The notes below the pieces were generated by a model that had not been told where the DNA came from, ran no database searches, and was given only the letters and a program-made list of their open reading frames with translations. Positions 57,074 through 64,000 of a DNA stretch of 64,000 nucleotides are shown here, one piece after another. Position 1 is the stretch's first letter; the number at the start of each line of letters is the position of its first letter. The DNA is from AWTP1-18 sp036504515. GTDB taxonomy: Bacteria; Pseudomonadota; Gammaproteobacteria; Burkholderiales; Rhodocyclaceae. The DNA is taken from contig DASXVA010000005.1 in NCBI GenBank assembly GCA_036504515.1, positions 1-64,000 of the forward strand, in the 5' to 3' direction. The translations under genes and the position numbers were made by a program.

Positions 57074-57256
57074 ATGTTCCTGCTGCGCATCGCCGGCTTT
57101 TTGACGGTGATTGCCGTAGCAGGCGGCATCCTCACTTATCTGCTGACCGGTAACCGTCGCTATTTGTTGCTGGCCGGGCGGGTGGCCAAGTGGGCATTGA
57201 TCTTCGCCCTGCTTGTATTCGGTTTGATGTTTGCCGAGCGAGTGTTAGTTCTCTAG
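57074..57256 (+). CDS. Small two-helix membrane protein
   Basis: This 60-residue protein has two membrane helices (LRIAGFLTVIAVAGGILTYLL region; WALIFALLVFGLMFAERVLV) joined by a basic loop (TGNRRYLLLAGRVAK). It lies 11 nt after lpxC on the same strand and its last 4 nt overlap the end of the convergent dciA gene. Similar short proteins follow lpxC in related bacteria; no function is known. Confidence 0.75.
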   Translation: MFLLRIAGFLTVIAVAGGILTYLLTGNRRYLLLAGRVAKWALIFALLVFGLMFAERVLVL

Positions 57257-57699
57257 TCGGGTTTTCTGATCTTCACGTGACGGGTGAAATGCTCCAGTGC
57301 TTTCCTCAGGGGTGAGTCTGAGGGGAGTTGTGAGGACAGTTTTTCAAGGCCCTGTTTTGCAACATCTTTAAGGCTTCCTCCGGCAATGGGGGGCGGCATG
57401 CGATGGGGTTCGGTGGGTTGCACTTTGACCTGTACTTCGTTAATCTCCGGCCCAATTTGACGGAAAACATCCGTCAATCGAGGTGCAACCTGGCGGATTT
57501 TTACGGCTGCAGCACCGCTGCTGGCGTAGATGACAACAACGCCCTGCTTGAGATTGGCGACTCGGCCTGAACGAAGCAGCGCAGCAGGAACCGCCTTCTC
57601 ATAGGCGCGCTGGAGTTGCAGTAAACGACCAACTTGAGCCGTATACCGGGCCAGACCCGAATCGGTTTTAATGAATTTGCCCAGACTGTTGGCGGCCAT
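57253..57699 (-). CDS. dciA: DciA-family (DUF721) helicase loader-like protein
   Basis: This 148-residue protein has the DUF721 KH-like fold in its first 100 residues (LLQLQRAYEKAVPAALLRSG; ANLKQGVVVIYASSGAAAVKI), with a basic tail. DciA is the ancestral loader of the replicative helicase DnaB. It is encoded between lpxC and the M23 peptidase, its usual neighbours, and is divergent from the latter. Confidence 0.85.
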   Translation of the reverse strand: MAANSLGKFIKTDSGLARYTAQVGRLLQLQRAYEKAVPAALLRSGRVANLKQGVVVIYASSGAAAVKIRQVAPRLTDVFRQIGPEINEVQVKVQPTEPHRMPPPIAGGSLKDVAKQGLEKLSSQLPSDSPLRKALEHFTRHVKIRKPD

Positions 57700-57758
57700 A
57701 TAAACAGTAAAAGTTCGAAGAGTTTTCTTCGAAGCTGAATTACGAGAGAGGAACAGTT

Positions 57759-58694
57759 TTGCACATTATTCTCGTCTCAAACCGGCTGACGACAGCCAGA
57801 ACCATTTCTCTGACACCTTTGCGTGTTCTTGTGCTACTGATTGTTTTGACTCTCGGCTTGATGAGTCTTTCATCTCTCTTTTCTTATCTGACCGTCCGCT
57901 ACGCTGCCGAGGTTCGCCATCCCTTTCTGCAAACATTGATTCGCGCCGTGACGCTGCAAGAAAACCAGCGGAGGGAAGAATATGTGAAGGAAAACCTCAA
58001 GGTCATGGCAACCAAACTGGGGGAAATGCAGGCCCAGATTACCCGCCTCGACTCCCTGGGGGACCGTCTTGCCGTTCAGTCCGGGATTAAGCCTTCTGAT
58101 ATCAAAAATGGGCAGAGCAAGGCCGGGCAAGGTGGCCCGTTGTTGTTGCCTGCCGATCTTAGTGCTGAAGAGTTGCAAAAAGCAGTAGAGGCCTTGGCGC
58201 TGCAAGTGGAAGCCAGAACCGACACGCTGACCATGATTGAGTCCGAGGTATTTGAGCAGCGCATCCGCAAGAATTTTTTGCCGACAACCTTGCCGATCAA
58301 CATGCAATGGAACGCCTCTGCCTTCGGTTGGCGGGTGGATCCCTTCACTGGTCTGAGGGCCATGCATGAAGGGGTGGATTTCCCTTCACCTGTGGGAACG
58401 CCTGTGATGGCGGCTGCTTCTGGAATCGTGATCACTTCTGAGTGGCATCCCGAGTACGGCAACATGGTTGAAATCGACCACGGTAATGAAATGACCACCC
58501 GTTACGCCCATGCTTCCAAACTGGTCGCCAAAGTGGGGGAAGTGGTCAAACGTGGTCAGAAAATTGCAGAAGTGGGCTCCACGGGCCGCTCGACAGGACC
58601 TCATTTGCACTTTGAGGTCCGCTTCCGTGGTGTGGCACAGAACCCTAACCGCTTCCTTGAGGCCGCTCAGGCCAGTGCGGTGGCTAGCCGATAA
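57759..58694 (+). CDS. M23-family periplasmic peptidoglycan endopeptidase
   Basis: This 311-residue protein has a signal anchor (residues 20-45, VLVLLIVLTLGLMSLSSLF), a coiled coil (65-100) and a LytM domain (about 185-300) with the zinc ligands in HEGVDF and HLHFE and the FGWRVDPFTGLRAMHEG loop. It should cut peptide cross-links. The start is TTG at 57759 with GAGAGAGGA about 6 nt upstream, as no ATG fits. It precedes secA in many betaproteobacteria. Confidence 0.88.
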   Translation: MHIILVSNRLTTARTISLTPLRVLVLLIVLTLGLMSLSSLFSYLTVRYAAEVRHPFLQTLIRAVTLQENQRREEYVKENLKVMATKLGEMQAQITRLDSLGDRLAVQSGIKPSDIKNGQSKAGQGGPLLLPADLSAEELQKAVEALALQVEARTDTLTMIESEVFEQRIRKNFLPTTLPINMQWNASAFGWRVDPFTGLRAMHEGVDFPSPVGTPVMAAASGIVITSEWHPEYGNMVEIDHGNEMTTRYAHASKLVAKVGEVVKRGQKIAEVGSTGRSTGPHLHFEVRFRGVAQNPNRFLEAAQASAVASR

Positions 58695-58703
58695 GCCCTT
58701 GAC

Positions 58704-58735
58704 GGGGCAGGAAGACTCTGCCCCCATGCTAAAAT
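58704..58735 (+). promoter_or_regulatory. Hairpin and extended -10 element before secA
   Basis: GGGGCAG-N7-CTGCCCC (58704-58724) forms a perfect 7-bp stem, followed by TGCTAAAAT (58727-58735), an extended -10 box. The hairpin may end transcription of the peptidase gene while the -10 starts secA. A -35 at normal distance is not evident. Confidence 0.45.
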
Positions 58736-58765
58736 CGCCTCTTTTCTCAAGCTGGCGGATTCCTG

Positions 58766-61489
58766 ATGCTTACGGGCTTTCTCAAGAAGATTTTCGGCAG
58801 TCGCAACGAGCGGCTGCTGCGGCAATACCGCGGCACTGTCGCCCGCATCAATACCCTGGAACCGGCCATGGAGGCCCTCTCCGACGAACAGCTCGCCGCC
58901 AAAACGGTGGAGTTCAAGGAGCGCTACGCTCAGGGTGAATCCCTCGACGACCTGCTGCCCGAAGCTTTTGCCGTGGTCCGCGAGGCCGGTAAGCGCGTTT
59001 TGGGCATGCGTCACTTCGATGTCCAGTTGCTGGGGGGCATGGTCCTACACTACGGCAAGATCGCAGAAATGCGTACCGGTGAAGGCAAAACCCTGGTGGC
59101 TACACTGCCTTCCTACCTCAATGCCATTTCCGGCAAGGGCGTGCATGTCATTACCGTCAATGACTACCTGGCCAAGCGTGATGCGGAGTGGATGAGCCGT
59201 CTGCATGGCTTCCTCGGCCTGACGGTGGGTGTGAATCTGTCCCAAATGGCCCATGATGCCAAGCAGGCCGCCTATGCTGCGGACATCACCTACGGCACCA
59301 ACAACGAATTCGGTTTCGATTACCTGCGGGACAACATGGTCTATTCGGCCGGCGAGCGAGTGCAGCGTGCGCTGAACTTTGCCATCGTCGATGAAGTGGA
59401 CTCCATCCTGATCGACGAAGCCCGGACACCGCTGATCATCTCCGGTCAGGCGGAAGACCATACCGATCTTTATCTCAAGCTCAATGCCGTACCACCACTG
59501 CTGACTGTGGGCGAGGCGGCTCAGAACGAAGGTGAGCAGGACACCGGCGACTACACGGTAGACCTCAAGTCCCATCAGGTTTTGTTGACGGAAGAAGGCC
59601 ACGAAAAGGCCGAGCAGATTCTTGCCCGCTTGGGTTTGCTGCCCGAGGGCAGCAGCCTTTACGAACCGGCCAACATCCTGCTGGTGCATCACCTCTACGC
59701 CGCCCTGCGTGCCCACAGCCTGTTCCACAAGGATCAGCACTACGTGGTGCAGGAAGGCGAAATCATCATCGTTGATGAATTCACCGGCCGCCTCATGTCC
59801 GGCCGCCGCTGGTCCGATGGCCTGCATCAGGCAGTGGAAGCCAAGGAAGGCGTACACATCCAGGCCGAGAATCAGACCCTGGCCTCGATTACCTTCCAGA
59901 ACTACTTCCGCATGTACGGCAAGCTGGCCGGCATGACGGGTACGGCGGATACGGAAGCCTACGAATTCCATCAAATTTATGCATTGGAAACGGTGGTTAT
60001 TCCTACCCACCGTCCGCCCCAGCGCAAGGATGAGAATGACCAGATTTACCGTACTGCTGTAGAAAAGCACGCAGCCATCGTTGCCGATATTCGTGGCTGC
60101 CATGAGCGTGGTCAGCCGGTGCTGGTGGGGACAACCTCCATCGAAAATTCCGAACTGCTGTCCGAGTTGCTCAAGCGCGAGAAGTTGCCCCATCAGGTAC
60201 TCAACGCCAAGCAACATGCCCGGGAAGCCGAGATCGTGGCTCAGGCCGGCAGCCCTGGCATGATCACCATTGCCACCAATATGGCCGGTCGCGGTACCGA
60301 CATCGTGCTGGGCGGCAATGTAGAAAAGGATCTGGACACGATCCGCGAAGATGCCAGCCTTTCTGTGGCCGAGAAGGAACAACGTTCCGCTGCCCGCAAG
60401 ATTGAATGGCAGAAGATTCACGATCAGGTGCTTGCTGCTGGCGGTCTGCACATCATTGGTTCTGAGCGTCACGAATCTCGCCGCATCGACAATCAGTTGC
60501 GGGGCCGTTCCGGTCGTCAGGGTGACCCGGGTTCTTCCCGTTTCTATCTGTCCCTGGAAGATTCGTTGCTGAAAATTTTTGCTGGCGAACGCCTGAACGC
60601 CATCATGATTCGCCTCAAGATGCCTGAAGGCGAAGCAATCGAGCATCCCATCGTCAATCGCTCTCTGGAGTCCGCCCAACGCAAGGTGGAACAGCGCAAC
60701 TTCGACATCCGCAAGCAATTGCTGGAATACGATGATGTGGCCAACGACCAGCGCAAGGTGATCTACCAGCAGCGCAACGAGCTGCTCGAAACCGACGACA
60801 TTTCAGAAACCGTGGTTGCCATGCGTCAGGGCCTGCTGCACGATACTTTCCGCCTGTACGTTCCGGCGGAAAGCGTTGAAGAGCAGTGGGACATCCATGG
60901 CCTCGAAACAGCCTTGGCGGGTGAACTGCAGTTGAAGCTGCCCGTTGCGGAATGGGTCAAGGCCGAGCCGCAGCTGGGTGAAGATGATCTGCTCACCCGC
61001 ATCCTCAAGGCCGCCGATGATGCTTATGCGGCAAAGACCGAGCGAGTCGACCTGGCTGCTTGGCAGGGCTTTGAACGTAACGTGATGTTGCAGAGCCTGG
61101 ACACCCATTGGCGCGAACATCTTTCCGCTCTCGACCATTTGCGCCAGGGCATTCATCTGCGCGGCTATGCCCAGAAGAATCCCAAGCAAGAATACAAGCG
61201 GGAGTCCTTCGAACTGTTTGAAGGTCTGCTGAATTCCGTGCGGTCTGACGTTACCCGTCTGTTGATGACGGTGGAAATCCGCTCCGAAGAGCAGATCGAG
61301 GAAGCCGAGCAAAGCCATCCCGGTGTCGAGAACGTGCAGTATCACCATGCCGATTACGACGAAGCCCTGGGGACGGCGGAAGAAAAAACGCCGCAACCGG
61401 TTCAGGCCGGACCCAAGGTCAGTCGTAATGACCCCTGCCCCTGCGGCAGTGGCAAGAAGTACAAGCACTGCCACGGCAAGCTGGCGTGA
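58766..61489 (+). CDS. secA: Protein translocase motor ATPase SecA
   Basis: SecA (907 residues) drives preproteins through SecYEG. Walker A is [15 protein letters not shown] near residue 105, the DEVD box is in [16 protein letters not shown], with [20 protein letters not shown] (at the limit), [14 protein letters not shown] and [20 protein letters not shown] (at the limit) in the motor. The C-terminal zinc finger that binds SecB is [19 protein letters not shown]. Length is normal. Confidence 0.98.
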   Translation: MLTGFLKKIFGSRNERLLRQYRGTVARINTLEPAMEALSDEQLAAKTVEFKERYAQGESLDDLLPEAFAVVREAGKRVLGMRHFDVQLLGGMVLHYGKIAEMRTGEGKTLVATLPSYLNAISGKGVHVITVNDYLAKRDAEWMSRLHGFLGLTVGVNLSQMAHDAKQAAYAADITYGTNNEFGFDYLRDNMVYSAGERVQRALNFAIVDEVDSILIDEARTPLIISGQAEDHTDLYLKLNAVPPLLTVGEAAQNEGEQDTGDYTVDLKSHQVLLTEEGHEKAEQILARLGLLPEGSSLYEPANILLVHHLYAALRAHSLFHKDQHYVVQEGEIIIVDEFTGRLMSGRRWSDGLHQAVEAKEGVHIQAENQTLASITFQNYFRMYGKLAGMTGTADTEAYEFHQIYALETVVIPTHRPPQRKDENDQIYRTAVEKHAAIVADIRGCHERGQPVLVGTTSIENSELLSELLKREKLPHQVLNAKQHAREAEIVAQAGSPGMITIATNMAGRGTDIVLGGNVEKDLDTIREDASLSVAEKEQRSAARKIEWQKIHDQVLAAGGLHIIGSERHESRRIDNQLRGRSGRQGDPGSSRFYLSLEDSLLKIFAGERLNAIMIRLKMPEGEAIEHPIVNRSLESAQRKVEQRNFDIRKQLLEYDDVANDQRKVIYQQRNELLETDDISETVVAMRQGLLHDTFRLYVPAESVEEQWDIHGLETALAGELQLKLPVAEWVKAEPQLGEDDLLTRILKAADDAYAAKTERVDLAAWQGFERNVMLQSLDTHWREHLSALDHLRQGIHLRGYAQKNPKQEYKRESFELFEGLLNSVRSDVTRLLMTVEIRSEEQIEEAEQSHPGVENVQYHHADYDEALGTAEEKTPQPVQAGPKVSRNDPCPCGSGKKYKHCHGKLA

Positions 61490-61496
61490 TGTGACA

Positions 61497-61521
61497 ACAA
61501 GGCGGGCAATGCCCGCCTTGT
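61497..61521 (+). terminator. Hairpin after secA
   Basis: ACAAGGCGGGC (61497-61507) pairs perfectly with 61511-61521 around the loop AAT. No T tract follows (GACGAGAGG), so it may be Rho-assisted or a 3'-end protector. mtnA starts 14 nt later. Confidence 0.6.
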
Positions 61522-61535
61522 GACGAGAGGATCCC

Positions 61536-62552
61536 ATGAGTCGCCACCCCCTTACTACCATTCAGGAGGACGAAAACTCGATCCTCATCCTCGACCAGAC
61601 CAAGCTGCCGGCAGAACCGGTGCTGGTTCGTTTGAATAACCTGGAGGATGCGGCTGAAGCCATTCGGGTCATGCAGGTGAGGGGCGCGCCTTTGATCGGC
61701 GCCACGGCCGCCTACGGTGTTGCACTTGGTTTGATCGGTGGGGCGGAGAATGACCGGCTGGAAGAAGTTCTCTCCACCTTGGCAGCGACTCGACCCACCG
61801 CCGTGAATCTGCACTGGGCTCTGGATCGCATGGCCCATCTGCTGCGCCCGCTGGCGCCCGCTGCCCGTGGCCTAGCCGCCTGGCAGGAGGCCCGCGCGAT
61901 TGCTGAGTTTGATCGCAAAGCCAATGCCGCTATTGGTCAGCACGGTCTGCCGCTATTGAAGGCCTCCGTTCAGGGCGGCCCGACTTGGGAGCGGCCCATC
62001 AATGTCATGACCCATTGCAATGCAGGTTGGCTTGCCACCGTTGCCCATGGGACAGCTTTGGCTCCGGTGTATGCCGCCCATGCAGAGCGCACTCCCCTCC
62101 ATATTTGGGTTTCCGAAACACGTCCCCGTAACCAGGGCCTGCTCACCGAATGGGAGCTGCGACAAGGCGGCGTGCCCCATACCCTGATTGCCGACAATGC
62201 CGCCGGCTTGTTGGTGATGCAGGGCCGGGTAGATTGCATCATTGTCGGCGCCGACCGGATTGCGGCCAATGGGGATACCGCCAACAAGGTGGGTACCTAT
62301 CTCAAAGCCCTGGCGGCCAAAGCTCACGGCATACCCTTTTACGTTGCTGCGCCGGTTTCCACCATCGACTTTGCCTGCGCCGAAGGGGCACTGATTCCCA
62401 TTGAGGAACGCAGCAGCAGCGAATTGGGTATCAGTACCGCCGTTCCCGTCGCCAACCCCGCCTTCGATGTGACGCCAGCCAGTCTGATCACGGCCATCAT
62501 TACGGAGCGTGGCGCTTTCGCACCGCAGCAGTTGGCGCAACTCAAGTCGTGA
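61536..62552 (+). CDS. mtnA: 5-methylthioribose-1-phosphate isomerase
   Basis: MtnA (338 residues) converts methylthioribose 1-phosphate, and related 5-deoxyribose phosphates, to the ribulose form. It has MQVRGAPLIGATAAYGVAL, the catalytic Cys161 in MTHCNAGWLAT and Asp240 in VGADRIAANGDTANKVGT. GAGAGGA lies before the ATG. It overlaps the aldolase gene by 4 nt (GTGA), so the products probably act in sequence. Confidence 0.93.
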   Translation: MSRHPLTTIQEDENSILILDQTKLPAEPVLVRLNNLEDAAEAIRVMQVRGAPLIGATAAYGVALGLIGGAENDRLEEVLSTLAATRPTAVNLHWALDRMAHLLRPLAPAARGLAAWQEARAIAEFDRKANAAIGQHGLPLLKASVQGGPTWERPINVMTHCNAGWLATVAHGTALAPVYAAHAERTPLHIWVSETRPRNQGLLTEWELRQGGVPHTLIADNAAGLLVMQGRVDCIIVGADRIAANGDTANKVGTYLKALAAKAHGIPFYVAAPVSTIDFACAEGALIPIEERSSSELGISTAVPVANPAFDVTPASLITAIITERGAFAPQQLAQLKS

Positions 62553-63184
62553 GCGAAATACTTCTCAAGGCTCAGGTGCTGGCAACGGCCCGGGCCATGA
62601 ATGCTTCCGGGATCAATCGCGGTTCGGCAGGGAATGTCAGTGTTCGCAGTGACGATGGTTTCATCATCACCCCCACCGGCATGGCCTATGGAGGCTGCAC
62701 CGAGGACGACATGGTTTTTGTCGGACTTGATGGCACGGTACGTGGGCAGCGCAAGCCCTCTTCGGAATGGCGCTTTCACCGCGACATCTACGCCGCCAGG
62801 CCCGAGGCCGGTGCCATCATCCATACCCACTCTCCCTTTGCGACCAGCCTCGCCTGCATGGAAGCGGAGATCGGCCCCTTTCATTACATGATTGCCCGCT
62901 TTGGCGGTAAGACGGTGCGTTGCGCCGCCTATGCCACCTTCGGTTCCCAGGTTTTGTCCGATGCCATGCTTGAAGCGCTGACCGAGCGCAGCGCCTGCCT
63001 GATGGCTCACCATGGCATGGTGGTCTTCGGCCCAGATGTGGACAAAACCCTAGACCTAGCCGTGGAACTGGAAACTCTCTGCGAACAGTATTGGCGCGTG
63101 CTGCAAATCGGTGGTCCCAAGCTGATCGCTGATGACGAGATGGATCGGGTACTGGAAAAGTTCAAGTCCTACGGCCAGCAGTAG
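62549..63184 (+). CDS. Class II (FucA-like) aldolase, likely 5-deoxyribulose phosphate aldolase
   Basis: This 211-residue protein aligns along its length with L-fuculose phosphate aldolase. Its active-site residues fall at the E. coli FucA numbers: Glu73 (PSSEWRFH), zinc His92, His94 and His155, and Tyr113. The end EKFKSYGQQ also parallels FucA. Translational coupling to mtnA suggests that it cleaves methylthioribulose or 5-deoxyribulose phosphate to dihydroxyacetone phosphate and an aldehyde, as in the DHAP shunt. MtnB dehydratase is a relative but less similar. The start is GTG. Confidence 0.85.
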   Translation: MSEILLKAQVLATARAMNASGINRGSAGNVSVRSDDGFIITPTGMAYGGCTEDDMVFVGLDGTVRGQRKPSSEWRFHRDIYAARPEAGAIIHTHSPFATSLACMEAEIGPFHYMIARFGGKTVRCAAYATFGSQVLSDAMLEALTERSACLMAHHGMVVFGPDVDKTLDLAVELETLCEQYWRVLQIGGPKLIADDEMDRVLEKFKSYGQQ

Positions 63185-63314
63185 CCGCCAGTACAGGCAA
63201 GCCTCGCTAGGGCTTGGCGAATATCGTTAGCAGAATTTCGTATTCAGGCTTTATGCCGGAGTCGAGTACCTTGCGGGATCAAGTTATCCCTAGCAATATC
63301 CCAAGGAGACTCCC

Positions 63315-63743
63315 ATGCGACTTCATTTCTTGCGTCTGACCAGTGTGGTTTTAGCCGGTGCTTTGTTTGCCCTGAGTGCCGTTGCCGCCGACAAATTGAA
63401 GGTGGTGTATCACGTCACCGAACTGGAAAAAGTGCCCTTCGTTCTCAGCAATATCGAGAACCACATCAAGGGTGTCGGTGGGCCGGGCAATGTGGAAATC
63501 GTCCTCGTCGCCCACGGCCCCGCTCTCAAGGCCTTTGAAAAGAAGAAGGCCGAACCAAAATTACTGGAACGGATTACCGGCTTGCGCAACAGCGGGATCG
63601 AGCTTGATGCCTGCGGCAATACCCTGAAGGCAGAGCAACTAACCCTGGACGATCTCCCCGAAGGCTTTGTCCGTATTGATCAGGGCGGTGTCGTTCGCAT
63701 TGCCGAACTACAGCATCAGGGCTACATCTACATCCGTCCCTGA
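63315..63743 (+). CDS. Periplasmic DsrE-like protein
   Basis: This 142-residue protein has a Sec signal peptide (residues 1-25, ALFALSAVAAD) and a DsrE/DsrF-type fold (KLKVVYHVTELEKVPFVLSN; NVEIVLVAHGPALKAFEKK). A conserved Cys is in LDACGNTLKAE. Such proteins occur near sulfur metabolism genes, but none is adjacent here. AAGGAGA lies before the ATG. Its stop codon is inside a hairpin. The 130-bp gap before it shows no other gene. Confidence 0.82.
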   Translation: MRLHFLRLTSVVLAGALFALSAVAADKLKVVYHVTELEKVPFVLSNIENHIKGVGGPGNVEIVLVAHGPALKAFEKKKAEPKLLERITGLRNSGIELDACGNTLKAEQLTLDDLPEGFVRIDQGGVVRIAELQHQGYIYIRP

Positions 63744-63757
63744 TCAGATCAGGGACG
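63735..63757 (+). terminator. Hairpin between the DsrE-like gene and trpC
   Basis: CGTCCCTGAT (63735-63744) and ATCAGGGACG (63748-63757) form a perfect 10-bp stem with loop CAG, covering the DsrE-like stop codon. It lies between convergent genes and could serve both strands, although neither side has a clear T tract. Confidence 0.6.
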
Positions 63758-63764
63758 CGGCGGC

Positions 63765-64000
63765 TTAGGCGAACAGTCGGGCCAGTTCGCTGCCCGGTTC
63801 CTCGGCCCGCATGAAGGCTTCACCGACGAGGAAGGCGTTTACCTGATGTTGCCGCATGAGGGCTACGTCTTCCGGCTTGAGAATGCCGGATTCGGTAATG
63901 ATCAGGCGGTCAGCGGGGATGCGGGGTAGTTGCTGCAGGGTCATGTCCAGGCTGACCTCGAAGGTGCGCAGGTTGCGGTTGTTGATGCCGATCAGGGGCG
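63765..64000 (-). CDS. trpC: Indole-3-glycerol phosphate synthase, C-terminal part (partial)
   Basis: The minus strand encodes the last 77 or so residues of TrpC, which closes the indole ring in tryptophan synthesis. [19 protein letters not shown] and [20 protein letters not shown] (at the limit) are barrel strands 7 and 8, and [14 protein letters not shown] completes the phosphate site. The stop (TAA) is the complement of 63765-63767; the start lies beyond the window. Confidence 0.93.
   Translation of the reverse strand, partial: PLIGINNRNLRTFEVSLDMTLQQLPRIPADRLIITESGILKPEDVALMRQHQVNAFLVGEAFMRAEEPGSELARLFA

Noticed and set aside
59045..60718. A 557-codon open frame antisense to secA
   Set aside because: It is opposite a complete secA and has no conserved features.

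Overview
The window reads as one stretch of chromosome from a betaproteobacterium. I infer a Rhodocyclales-like lineage from the gene orders (uvrA / YajR-type MFS / ssb; rnpB next to the dcw cluster; lpxC, DciA, M23 peptidase, secA) and from the ribosomal protein sequences; no 16S rRNA gene is present to confirm this. No tRNA, rRNA, CRISPR array, prophage or IS transposase was recognised.

Layout. 1-14,400: end of tuf, then the S10, spc and alpha ribosomal protein operons in one direction (rpsJ to rplQ with secY, infA, rpmJ and rpoA), with good internal promoters before rplN and rpsM. 14,400-20,930: a small unknown gene plus uvrA on the minus strand, then a YajR-type MFS transporter, ssb and a membrane-anchored TAXI-type receptor. 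20,930-27,050: a self-contained transport and regulation module. Two palindromic upstream sites and a sigma-54 promoter precede a NitT/TauT-type ABC transporter, followed by a DctB-like sensor kinase and a DctD-like sigma-54 activator. 27,070-31,780: a Tat-exported PuuE-like deacetylase, then rfaE2, dolP, a DiaA/GmhA-type SIS protein, an exported HIRAN protein and yraN on the minus strand, divergent from rsmI. 31,800-33,011: a small integrase-less cassette cluster (CALIN-like) with one convincing attC site, a degenerate second one, and two cassette ORFs of unknown function. 33,248-37,900: an MsbA-type ABC exporter, pyrC with an apparently leaderless promoter, a lipoprotein, a DUF3025 protein and the RNase P RNA. 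38,070-56,100: the complete dcw cluster from mraZ to ftsZ, with three 10-bp-spaced MraZ boxes over the promoter and an unusual in-frame palindromic insertion inside murE. 56,100-61,520: lpxC, a small membrane protein, DciA, an M23 peptidase and secA. 61,530-64,000: mtnA with a FucA-like aldolase (a likely 5'-deoxynucleoside salvage pair), a periplasmic DsrE-like protein and the 3' end of trpC.

Most of the window is conserved housekeeping sequence. The parts that deserve attention are the cassette cluster, the palindromic element translated inside murE, the sigma-54 ABC/two-component module, the mtnA-aldolase pair, the leaderless pyrC promoter and the exported HIRAN protein. All family assignments rest on reading the protein sequences and recalled motifs; no database search was run.
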